64,000 nucleotides of DNA from contig JAPPFJ010000033.1 of assembly GCA_028877215.1 (NCBI GenBank), positions 300,144-364,143 on the forward strand, written 5' to 3'. Position numbers and translations under genes: made by a program. This DNA is from Gemmatimonadota bacterium. Its GTDB lineage: Bacteria; Latescibacterota; UBA2968; GCA-2709665. Below are positions 36,547 to 44,051 of this stretch, one piece after another. The notes beneath the pieces were generated by a model. It was not told the origin of the DNA and did not search any database. It worked only from the letters and a program-made list of their open reading frames with translations. How positions within the stretch are numbered: position 1 is the stretch's first letter; the number at the start of each line of letters is the position of its first letter.

Positions 36547-36708
36547 CAGTCCGTTGATAAAGTCGCTCTGCAGGCGAGGCCGAGCCATTGTGGCCGAAGA
36601 CAAGGCGTGCGACCGAGTCCCATCCAGCGATTCGGCGAGGGAGCGCAACGCAGTATTTCGTCCGCAAGGGCCGGCCGTAGTACGGATGGACTCTTTCAAC
36701 GGGCTGTT
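36545..36708. mobile_element. MITE-like non-coding element with 20-bp inverted ends
   Basis: AACAGTCCGTTGATAAAGTC (36545-36564) and GACTCTTTCAACGGGCTGTT (36689-36708) are 17/20 inverted repeats around a 124-bp non-coding middle (GGCGAGGCCGAGCCATTGTGGCCGAAGACAAGG...). Similar sequences with TTTTTCAACGGACTGCTGAA occur near 33427-33448. The left end contains the stop of the antiporter gene. No transposase. Confidence 0.6.
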
Positions 36709-36731
36709 AAGGCCTCGGTAGGAGGAAACGG

Positions 36732-37625
36732 ATGAAGCTCGTCCTGTTCGATAATTTCAGGACCGGCCTGCTCCGCGATGGCCGGATCGTGGACCTCAGT
36801 CCGGCACTCGGCAGCCTGGCTGAGCAGCCCTCGCAATGGCGCATGGAAGCGGTGATCGAAGCCTTCGATGAGTACCGCCCGCGGTTCGAGCAGTTGGCAG
36901 AAAGCGAGAGGGGAGTACCCAAAGATGCCGTGCGGATTCTGGCGCCGCTGCCGAGGCCGCGCCACCTGCTCTGCGCGTTCTCGAACTACCTGGAACGGGA
37001 GGGTGCGACAAGAGGCGCCCTCGATTTCTTCTACAAGGGCGCGACGAGCATCGTCGGTACGGGAACGACGATTGAGGTACCAAACCTGGAAGGCGCAGTG
37101 GCCTATCAGCCGGAGCCGGAGATCGCATACGTGATCGGCAGGCAGGCCCGGCATGTGTCCGGGGAAGACGCCATGGACCACGTCTTCGGGTACGTCAACT
37201 TCATCGACGTGTCCTGCCGGGGTCTGCAGGCGCGGCGCACCACATTCCTCTCCAAAGGGATCGACGACTGGGCGCCGATCGGCCCTGCACTCGTGACCAA
37301 AGACGAGATCGCCGACCCGCAGGACGTACGGGTGCGGCTGTGGCTGAACGAGGAACTTCAGCAGGATTACAGCACGTCGGCGATGGCGTACCCGATCGCC
37401 GAGCAGATCGTCTGGCTCAGCCGGTACATTACCCTCATGCCCGGCGACGTGATCGCGTGCGGCACGCACCACGGAGGCCTCTGCAACATTAACGACGGGG
37501 ACAGCGTCGACGTCGAAGTCGACGGGCTGGAGCGGCTCTCCATCGCAGTACGCTCGCACGCGCCGAGGCTCACCGAGCGGTGGCGTCCTCCCGGCCTCCG
37601 CGATACAGGACCGGCTACCTCATAG
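36732..37625 (+). CDS. Fumarylacetoacetate hydrolase (FAH) family enzyme
   Basis: ATG 36732 with AGGAGG (36719-36724 region) 8 nt upstream; 297 residues. FAH core: LLCAFSNYLEREG, metal ligands E128-x-E130 (YQPEPEIAYVIG), Asp159 (GYVNFIDVSCR), SKGIDDWAPIGPAL, MAYPIAEQIVWLSRYITLMPGDVIACGTHHG. Members hydrolyse C-C bonds or hydrate in aromatic catabolism and sugar-acid pathways. Similar to the ring-cleavage theme of the nearby dioxygenase. Confidence 0.92.
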   Translation: MKLVLFDNFRTGLLRDGRIVDLSPALGSLAEQPSQWRMEAVIEAFDEYRPRFEQLAESERGVPKDAVRILAPLPRPRHLLCAFSNYLEREGATRGALDFFYKGATSIVGTGTTIEVPNLEGAVAYQPEPEIAYVIGRQARHVSGEDAMDHVFGYVNFIDVSCRGLQARRTTFLSKGIDDWAPIGPALVTKDEIADPQDVRVRLWLNEELQQDYSTSAMAYPIAEQIVWLSRYITLMPGDVIACGTHHGGLCNINDGDSVDVEVDGLERLSIAVRSHAPRLTERWRPPGLRDTGPATS

Positions 37626-37696
37626 CGTACCGCTGGCGCAGACAGGCGAGGCCATCGCACGTGGCGCCGCCGGAATCCCTCCCGTGGCTCCGCTCC

Positions 37697-38434
37697 TCAG
37701 CGCTTACGCGCCACGTGTCGATCTTCGTACACTCCCTTTGGAAATCTTTCCGGATTGAGTTCCTCCGGCATATAATGCCAGGCCGTACTGTAGCGCGTGC
37801 GATTGCTGTGGTTATCATAGGCGCCGTGCAGGAGATTGGCGGAAAACAGAACGACCGTGCCGGCGGGAATGACCAGATCCACGGCCCGTGATTCATCGAC
37901 CTCCGTCCAGCTGCCATGCCTGCCCGGATTCTTGCGGTGCTCGACAATGCTGCCTGTCAGGTGGCTGCCGGGCACCACCCGCAGACACCCGTTCTCCACG
38001 TCTGAATCTTCCAGATATATTCCACAACTGATGATGCGGTCCGTATCGGTGCCGAAATAGAAATTGTCCTGATGCCAGCTCGTTGACGTGCCGCCGTTGG
38101 GTAGCTTCGGAAAAAACTTGGTGCCGAACACATCGATGTTTTCGCCGGTCAATACGGCCACGCGGTCCAGAATCGCCGGTTCACGCGCCAGTTCCAGCAC
38201 GCGGGCATCCACCACGCAAACCCCCTGAACCTTGTGCAGCAGACCCGCCCGGGGGTTGCCGCTTTCGTCCAGTTCCAGCGCCCAGTGCGGCGTTTGCCCG
38301 GTTAATTTGCTCCCCTTTGCGACCAGTTCATCAAACACGCGCTTGTAATAGGCCAGTCGCTCGCCCTGTATCAGGGCTTCGAAAACGAGATACCCGTCTT
38401 CCCGAAACTGCCCCATCTGTTCGTCAGTCAACAT
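37697..38434 (-). CDS. Phytanoyl-CoA dioxygenase (PhyH) family protein
   Basis: ATG 38434 with GAGGAGG upstream; 245 residues. Fe(II)/2-oxoglutarate site: H121-x-D123 (SWHQDNFYFGTD), distal His203 (NLLHGAYDNHS), Arg214 (NRTRYSTAW). The opening LTDEQMGQFREDGYLVFEALI is standard. Converges on the FAH-family gene across 71 nt. Third PhyH gene of the window. Confidence 0.92.
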   Translation of the reverse strand: MLTDEQMGQFREDGYLVFEALIQGERLAYYKRVFDELVAKGSKLTGQTPHWALELDESGNPRAGLLHKVQGVCVVDARVLELAREPAILDRVAVLTGENIDVFGTKFFPKLPNGGTSTSWHQDNFYFGTDTDRIISCGIYLEDSDVENGCLRVVPGSHLTGSIVEHRKNPGRHGSWTEVDESRAVDLVIPAGTVVLFSANLLHGAYDNHSNRTRYSTAWHYMPEELNPERFPKGVYEDRHVARKR

Positions 38435-38544
38435 TGAGACCTCCTCAATGGTTTTTTCCCGGAAATGAGTTGCCTGAATTCAACCGCCGAGTCGCCCGGC
38501 TCGCAATCTGCGACAGGCGCAGGAATCGGCGGGCAAGCCCTGAG

Positions 38545-38638
38545 CCGCTCCCTGAGCTTGTCGAAGGGTCGGCGAAGGGATATCGATTGGCCATCGACGG
38601 ATATTGAAACGCGGGCATTTCGACAAGCTCAATGACCA
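38545..38638. repeat. REP-like TTCGACAAGCTCA repeat, copy 3 (inverted)
   Basis: CCGCTCCCTGAGCTTGTCGAAGGGTCGGCG ... GCGGGCATTTCGACAAGCTCAATGACCACG, the inverse orientation of copies 1 and 2. It occupies part of the 764-bp gap 38435-39198 that holds three repeat families and no gene. Confidence 0.75.
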
Positions 38639-38804
38639 CGTTTCAGCGAGACGGGATGAATCGGCGGTCGAATGGTGAGGACTTTTCGGGACAGGACACT
38701 GGTTCGCACGCCAACTTAGGCCGTGCAAAGGGCAACCAGCGCGGCGGGGAACACACCGGCCGGGGTGATCAAGCAAACTTGTAGCAGACACAGGATCTTT
38801 CTTT

Positions 38805-39192
38805 GGCTATATTAACCTCAATTCGAGAAAAGACAACAGTCAAATCGGCCACAAAAAGCCTGAATGCGTGTAGAGGGTACACCAAAAGCGGTGAGACGGG
38901 AGCCGGTAGACGGTAGAAGAAATACTTGCCCGTTTTTTTTGTTCCATCTTGCCGTTGGCACGAAAAGAATCGTCGCGAGGCAGGCAATCTCTCCCGTCTC
39001 CCGTCTCCCGTCTACCCGCTTCTGAGGGACCGCTGCGAAACGGGGTATTAAGGTCGTTCATAAGGATGATATTTCCGTTCACGTCCGGTGACCTGGTTTA
39101 TCCTGGTAATCCGCAGTTTAATCGCCTCTATCAACTTGCACATATACGAACTAACGTCACCGAAAAACGATGAATCCTGGTTAGAAAGGAGT
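38805..39192. repeat. ~190-bp dispersed element, copy 2, interrupted by another repeat
   Basis: The left part (TTAACCTCAATTCGAGAAAAGACAACAG, about 38815-38865) and the right part (GCGAAACGGGGTATTAAGG ... CGTCCGGTGACCTGG ... ATCCTGGTAATCC ... CCTGGTTAG, about 39030-39180) match the two halves of the elements at 31623 and 40878. Between them lies a copy of the purine/pyrimidine-arm repeat (38870-39028). This is best explained by insertion of the latter into the former. It ends just before AAAGGAG, the ribosome-binding site of the UGSC gene. Confidence 0.65.
38870..39028. repeat. Purine-arm/core/pyrimidine-arm repeat, copy 4
   Basis: Core 38908-38995 (GAAATACTTGCCCG ... TGCCGTTGGCACG ... GGCAGGCAATCTCTCCCGTC), same orientation as copy 1, with purine arm (GGTGAGACGGGAGCCGGTAGACGGTAGA) and pyrimidine arm (CCCGTCTCCCGTCTCCCGTCTACCCG). 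It interrupts the element at 38805-39192. Confidence 0.7.
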
Positions 39193-39198
39193 AGACCC

Positions 39199-39936
39199 GT
39201 GTCAAGAATCGAACCCGCATCACGACTGATCCGTCTGAGTGGGGCCAGGATCGGACTTCTGGACCCCGGAAAGCGTACCGCGGGAGCCGTTCTCAATGGC
39301 GTCGGGGAGCGGCTGGCGGCGGAGTACGACGCGAACGTGGTCGGTCCCTGGAAGAAGTCATCCCCCTACCGCGTCTGCACGAAGAAGCTTGTGGAGGAAA
39401 TCGTCCCGCAGTGCGACGGGCTTGTCATGGGGGTCGTGGACTGATGCGGCGCCAGTTCGTGCAGTTTGCACGATATGCTGGAGTTCGAGTTGCGAGGCAT
39501 CCCCACCGCCTACATCACGGCAGCGGGCAGGGTCCCAAAGATCGAACGCGATGGTGATGGTTTCAAGCTATCGCATGCGACAGGAAACTACCTGGTCGAA
39601 GGATGGGCGGATGCCGGACCGCAGCCGGACAACGCGCATCGCAGGCTGATTCACTTCGGGGTACACCGCAGGATGCGGATGTACGATGTGAAGGAGGGAG
39701 ATCTGGTCCGCTACCGCGGCAGGGACCTGCGATGGGAGTATCCTCGAAAGGAACTGGAAGCCAGGTTCAGGCCTTCCGGAGCCGGCGCGTGGTCGAGCAC
39801 CCTTGACGGCGTCGCAGGCTACAGGAATATCGAACTGCGCGTGCACGCCGCACCCATGGGAGGCAAAATAGTGGATGAATGCGTGGAAGAGGCCGTCCCG
39901 CAGGTGGTGTCGATTCTGACGGGCGGGAGGGCGTGA
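39199..39936 (+). CDS. Candidate UGSC-family selenoprotein with in-frame TGA and altered motif
   Basis: GTG 39199 follows AAAGGAG by 7 nt. The frame runs ARIGLLDPGKRTAGAVLNGVGERLAAEYDA ... CDGLVMGVVD, then TGA at 39442-39444, then CGASSCSLHDMLEFELRGIPTA and on to 39936 (245 residues, Sec82). Relatives of the UGSC family read G-(V/L)-G-D-U-G-S-C-T-S-W-S-V-H-D at this place. Alignment is gap-free, but UGSC has become U-C-G-A, with cysteines at 83 and 88 (U-C-G-A-S-S-C). The downstream frame has no good start of its own, so read-through is required. A SECIS-like hairpin follows. Redox role inferred. Confidence 0.75.
39452..39481 (+). promoter_or_regulatory. Putative bacterial SECIS hairpin of the UGSC gene
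   Basis: TCGTGC (39457-39462) and GCACGA (39468-39473) form a perfect 6-bp stem closing a 5-nt loop AGTTT, with an outer CCAG/CTGG stem (39452-39455/39478-39481). The apical stem starts 12 nt after the TGA and the loop 18 nt after it, very close to E. coli fdhF. The loop sequence starts AGTT like that of the peroxiredoxin-like gene at 13913. Confidence 0.7.
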
Positions 39937-39967
39937 ATTCACGCATCGAATCATCGAAGCAGCTTGA

Positions 39968-40768
39968 CTACCCCGTCTCGGGTTGGACGATGCAGAAGTC
40001 GGCGCCTTGCGGGTCCCGGGCGACCACCATGTGTCCGAACCCTGGGAAATTTTCCGGCTCAGCCATCAATCGCCCCCCGTGCCCCATTACATAACCCGCC
40101 GATTCGTCAAAGTCCTGGACCTGAAAATACACGTACCACTCGGATGCGACCCCTTCTTCGATCATCCGGTCCGGCATCTGCATAATCCCCCCTACACCCT
40201 TTCCTCCCACCAGCACGGTCGAGTATTGAACCGGCTGTTCCTCACCCGCCGTCGCGGTTTCGATACCGACAACCTGCTCGAAAAACCGAACCGATACCGC
40301 ACGATCTGTGCTTAGATGCTCACACCAGGAAAACGCGCCCGCTACCGACCTGACGCCGCATCCCACGAACTCGCCGGGCTCCCACAGCGTCGTCACACAA
40401 CCCGTGGGGTCCGCGATCACCGCCACCCGACCCGCCCGATCAACGTCTCTGGAATCCGCCAGCACAGCCCCGCCATTCGTTGCCACCCGCCCGACCACGG
40501 CGTCGACATCATCTACCGACATGTAGAGGTTCCACTTCGCGGCGCCGTCCGGACGGATCTGCCCGGCGCCCGATTCATAGATCGCCGCCGCTGCCGACCC
40601 GCCCAGCATCGCCATCGAATAAACCCCGATGTCCATCTCCCCCATCTCTTCGTCTACAAACTCCCAACCGAATAACCCGGCGTAGAACGCCCTCGCCCCG
40701 GCCAGATCAGTTGTCGCCAGATCAACCCAACACGGCGTTCCGTGTGTGTACTTTTCAATCATTGGCAT
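39968..40768 (-). CDS. Two-domain VOC (glyoxalase/bleomycin-resistance-like) protein
   Basis: ATG 40768; 266 residues. Two VOC modules: TPCWVDLATTDLAGARAFYAGLFGWEFVD and a C-terminal HLSTDRAVSVRFFEQVVGIE ... PVQYSTVLVGGKGVGGIMQMP ... WYVYFQVQDFDESAGYVMGHGGRLMAEP. Mostly seen in uncharacterised 'YDCK/PhnB'-like proteins that bind small hydrophobic ligands. A truncated duplicate of its 5' end lies at 42324-42524. Confidence 0.88.
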   Translation of the reverse strand: MPMIEKYTHGTPCWVDLATTDLAGARAFYAGLFGWEFVDEEMGEMDIGVYSMAMLGGSAAAAIYESGAGQIRPDGAAKWNLYMSVDDVDAVVGRVATNGGAVLADSRDVDRAGRVAVIADPTGCVTTLWEPGEFVGCGVRSVAGAFSWCEHLSTDRAVSVRFFEQVVGIETATAGEEQPVQYSTVLVGGKGVGGIMQMPDRMIEEGVASEWYVYFQVQDFDESAGYVMGHGGRLMAEPENFPGFGHMVVARDPQGADFCIVQPETG

Positions 40769-40877
40769 TGAGTCTCCGGATCCTCAGCAAGACCCCCTGC
40801 GACCTGGTTTTCATCATCAATCGCCATCGCCCACCTCACGTACACCGAACACCGCCGCCTGCGGGTCCGCGGATCAT

Positions 40878-41075
40878 TAGCCTCAATCTGAATAAAACAG
40901 CAACGCGGCGACGCGATAAAACCCTCCGAAACGGGGCGTTATCGACGTAAAGAAGGACGTTTATTCCCTTCACGTCCAGTGCCTGGTGTATCCTGGTAAT
41001 CAGCAGTCTAATCGCCTTTATTAACTCGCACATATTCGAATTAACCTCCCCGAAAAGTGACGAATCAAGGTTAGG
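40878..41075. repeat. ~190-bp dispersed element, copy 3
   Basis: ATTAGCCTCAATCTGAATAAAACAGCAACGCGGCG ... GAAACGGGGCGTTATCGACG ... CTTCACGTCCAGTGCCTGG ... TCCTGGTAATCAGCAG ... ATCAAGGTTAG; about 90% identical with 31623-31815. It separates the two convergent/divergent minus-strand genes 39968-40768 and 41092-42033. Confidence 0.75.
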
Positions 41076-41091
41076 CAATGGATGTTTTGCG

Positions 41092-42033
41092 TCACGTCGG
41101 TGCGTGTCCCGCTGTCAATCGCGGACCCTCGAGAAAGCCCTGCCGGGTCAGGAAGTCCAGCATCACCGCCGCGCACGCCTCCGGTTTCTCGAACTGCAGA
41201 AAGTGTGTCGTTCCGGGCACGAACTCGTGGTCGACGCCTGCGGCGGCGCTGTAGTCGAACTTCGGACGATTCGGATCCATGGCGGGATCTGACCCGACGA
41301 TCATGGTTGGACATCGCAGCGAGCCGAAGTCCACAGACACCGCAGGTTGCGAGGCTTCATACCAGATTTGCGCTTCGTACTCGCGAGGGCATCGGAGCTC
41401 GAAACCCTGTCCCGTCCCGGACTCCCTGAGGGTTGTCCTGGCAACGAGATCCAGGACGCCCGGCACAGCGTGCTGGAAGTAATGGAGGTTGGTATGAAGT
41501 TCGGCGAGCTCTTCCCGGGCCCTGAACCACGGCGCCCTCCAACTGAGCATGTCACCCGTTCGCACCGCCCGCAGCTCGAACTCCCTGTATCTCGGGCCCG
41601 GGTTGCACAGAGGCGGCGCGAACAGTACCATCGCGGAGTAGTGACTGCCTCTCGAAGGCGTGTGCATGGCGGCCAGGGCGGAAATGGAGTGGAAGACGCC
41701 CACCGTGGATTTCTCGCCGTAGAGCCTTTCGATCGCTTCGAAGATGTTGTCGTGGTCGCGGGAAAACGCATCGAAACGATGGTTCTCCAGGGCCCCGACT
41801 TCGTTCCAGCCGTGGTTCCTGAGGTCATGGACCACCAGGTCGAAGCCGGCGGCCAGCAACGACCAGAACGGGTAGTAGAGGTCGATGGCGAGGCCATTCC
41901 CGTGACTGAGGACAAGCCGGGGACCCGCGGGATTCCCGTGGCGTCTCAGGACGATGACGGCGTCGTCGTCCACCTTCACGCTGTCAGTGGACAGCGGCTC
42001 GGGTATCTCCCAGATGGCTGGAGGTACTGTCAA
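41092..42033 (-). CDS. Alpha/beta-hydrolase
   Basis: TTG 42033 with AAGGA 8 nt upstream; 313 residues. Fold landmarks: VLSHGNGLAIDLYYPF (oxyanion HGN), DLRNHGWNE, nucleophile Ser116 in GVFHSISA (departing from GxSxG: second Gly is Ser), Asp in MIVGSDPAMDPNR and His in TTHFLQFEKPE near 285. A 'cap' region of Trp-rich helices lies between. Probable esterase or C-C hydrolase; the S-x-S variant motif makes activity less certain. Confidence 0.85.
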   Translation of the reverse strand: MTVPPAIWEIPEPLSTDSVKVDDDAVIVLRRHGNPAGPRLVLSHGNGLAIDLYYPFWSLLAAGFDLVVHDLRNHGWNEVGALENHRFDAFSRDHDNIFEAIERLYGEKSTVGVFHSISALAAMHTPSRGSHYSAMVLFAPPLCNPGPRYREFELRAVRTGDMLSWRAPWFRAREELAELHTNLHYFQHAVPGVLDLVARTTLRESGTGQGFELRCPREYEAQIWYEASQPAVSVDFGSLRCPTMIVGSDPAMDPNRPKFDYSAAAGVDHEFVPGTTHFLQFEKPEACAAVMLDFLTRQGFLEGPRLTAGHAPT

Positions 42034-42323
42034 TTCAGCTTCCTTTGCGGCCGGCGCGACCGCCGGCTGTTGTGCTCAGGGACTCGGGAGACGGCTTGTC
42101 GAACCAGCGAAATCGAGCTATTTATAGAAAACCCCGATGCGGATCACCCGGTCGCCTACCCCTGCGTGCAAATATAGTCCCAATCCAGCAGGATCACAAA
42201 TCAACTCTAATGAAACGGAATTACAGTGCTCGCACGGCTGCGACGAGCTGACTGAAGTTCATTTGCAGATCCCGACAGCCGAAATCACCCTGGCGAGGAG
42301 GATTAACAGACGATTGTCGTTTA

Positions 42324-42524
42324 CTATTCTTGACATTCGTCAATCCCTGCCGATCCGCCCAGCATCGCCATCGAATAGACACAGATGTCCATCTGCCCCA
42401 TCTCTTCATCCACATACTCCCAACCGAACAGCCCCGCGTAGCACACCCTTGCCCCAGCCAGATCAGTTGTCACCAGATCAACCCAGCACGGCGTTCCGTG
42501 TCTGTACTCTATAACTTTTGGCAT
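42324..42524 (-). pseudogene. Truncated duplicate of the VOC gene (N-terminal end only)
   Basis: ATG 42524 gives TPCWVDLVTTDLAGARVCYAGLFGWEYVD..., a close match (about 80% at DNA level) to the first ~55 codons of 39968-40768. The frame then ends in an unrelated tail (SAGIDECQE) after only ~67 codons. The rest of the gene is missing, so it is a partial duplication. DNA between 42034 and 42323 shows no gene. Confidence 0.75.
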
Positions 42525-42769
42525 CACGTCTCCTGATCCCTGGCAGACCCCCGTCGAAGGCGGCTTCTATCTGCTTGTCTGAAACACTTGCGAAATACAC
42601 CACGAGATGTTTATCTTGACCTTCCATCGTAGTTTCTTCCAAGATCATTGTTGTTTGGTTATTTGTCTAACCATAATATAATACAATGACTTGTGTAAGG
42701 AAACTACCTTTTTTATTTTTGAATCTGACGTAATTGGCAAGTATCTGGTTATCTATTGGGGAGGCATTC

Positions 42770-43984
42770 GTGTTCTTCAGATCAGTTGTCCTCTTCGCGG
42801 TGATGGCTTTCACAGCCCGGGCATCCGGTTGCCCAGGTGACTTCGACAACAACAGGCAGGTTGACTTCGCGGACTTTCTCGCCCTGGCCGGTGCATATGG
42901 CAGTCAGCAGGGTGAGGCGGGCTATAACGCTGTGATGGATATGGACACGAATGGCTCAATTGATATGGCCGACTTTCTGGCCTTCGCGAATTTGTTTGGT
43001 CAACTCTGCGTTGCCGAACTCACCCGTTTGACGAATAACGAGACCATCGAGTTACATCCCGCGTGGTCGCCGCCGGACGGCCGGAAGATTGCTTTTCTTT
43101 CCGGTTTTGAAGACCCCGAATTGTGGGTGATGAATGCGGACGGCGGTGATTCTTTAAGATTGGCTACTTCGATTGCAGTGGATACCGAATCGTACACGAC
43201 ACTTGCCTGGTCGCCGAACGGTGAGCAAATCGCATTTTCCTCTGCTCGGGATGGGAATGCAGAGATCTATAAGGCAGCCGCAAATGGTGAAGGGCTTACT
43301 CGTCTTACCAATAATAACGCAGAAGATTTATACCCTTCCTGGTCACCTGACGGCGCCAGGATCGCCTTTTCTTCGAACCAGGACGGGAACTTCGAAATCT
43401 ATGTGACGGGTCCGGAAGGCTCAGATCTCACGCGGCTGACGAACAGTTCTGTCCAGGATTTACTTCCGGTCTGGTCACCCGACAGCAAGAAGATCGCCTA
43501 TACGTCCATAGGAGTCGATTCCAACCAAAACGAGTTCGCTGTCATTTCCGTAGTGGATGTTGTGTCGGCAACGGTTACGCAACTCACCGCGGATAGCGAA
43601 GGTAGTCTTCTCCCTGCGTGGTCGACTGACGGAACAAGAATCACCTTCTGGTCAAGCCGTGACAATGCCCGTACAAACTACGGCGATATGTATGTGATGA
43701 ATGCCGACGGCAGCGAGGTTACTCGCCTGACTAATCAGGATATCTGGGATGATTTGTGGGTCGATGCCGCTTGGTCACCGGACGGATCCAGAGTCGTTTA
43801 CTCAGCCGTGGGAGATGGCCCGCTTTATGTAATGAACGCCAACGGTACTGATGTCAGACGACTAACGAATCGCGAGAATGCGGAGTATTTTCCGGCCTGG
43901 TCGCCCGATGGCAGGAAAGTTGCCTTTCTCTCCAGACCCGAGACGACTTTTGATATTTATGTTGTTGAGATCCCGCCAGAGTAA
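42770..43984 (+). CDS. Secreted TolB-like propeller protein with N-terminal dockerin-type EF hands
   Basis: GTG 42770 follows GGGGAGG (42757-42763); 404 residues. Signal peptide (FFRSVVLFAVMAFTARASG), then two dockerin-type Ca-binding loops, CPGDFDNNRQVDFADFLALAGAYG and VMDMDTNGSIDMADFLAFANLFG. These lead into six or seven PD40 repeats, each with an LTRLTNN...W-S-P-D-G-x-(K/R)-IAF pattern. Likely exported. Lower GC and an AT-rich upstream region (TATAAT 42677-42682) set it apart from its neighbours, so horizontal transfer is plausible. Start of the accessory island. Confidence 0.85.
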   Translation: MFFRSVVLFAVMAFTARASGCPGDFDNNRQVDFADFLALAGAYGSQQGEAGYNAVMDMDTNGSIDMADFLAFANLFGQLCVAELTRLTNNETIELHPAWSPPDGRKIAFLSGFEDPELWVMNADGGDSLRLATSIAVDTESYTTLAWSPNGEQIAFSSARDGNAEIYKAAANGEGLTRLTNNNAEDLYPSWSPDGARIAFSSNQDGNFEIYVTGPEGSDLTRLTNSSVQDLLPVWSPDSKKIAYTSIGVDSNQNEFAVISVVDVVSATVTQLTADSEGSLLPAWSTDGTRITFWSSRDNARTNYGDMYVMNADGSEVTRLTNQDIWDDLWVDAAWSPDGSRVVYSAVGDGPLYVMNANGTDVRRLTNRENAEYFPAWSPDGRKVAFLSRPETTFDIYVVEIPPE

Positions 43985-44051
43985 GTTACAGATCTTGGAA
44001 GTTGATTGCATGGGAATCAGCGATTGTTGATCGAACGTAAGGAGAGTTAGT

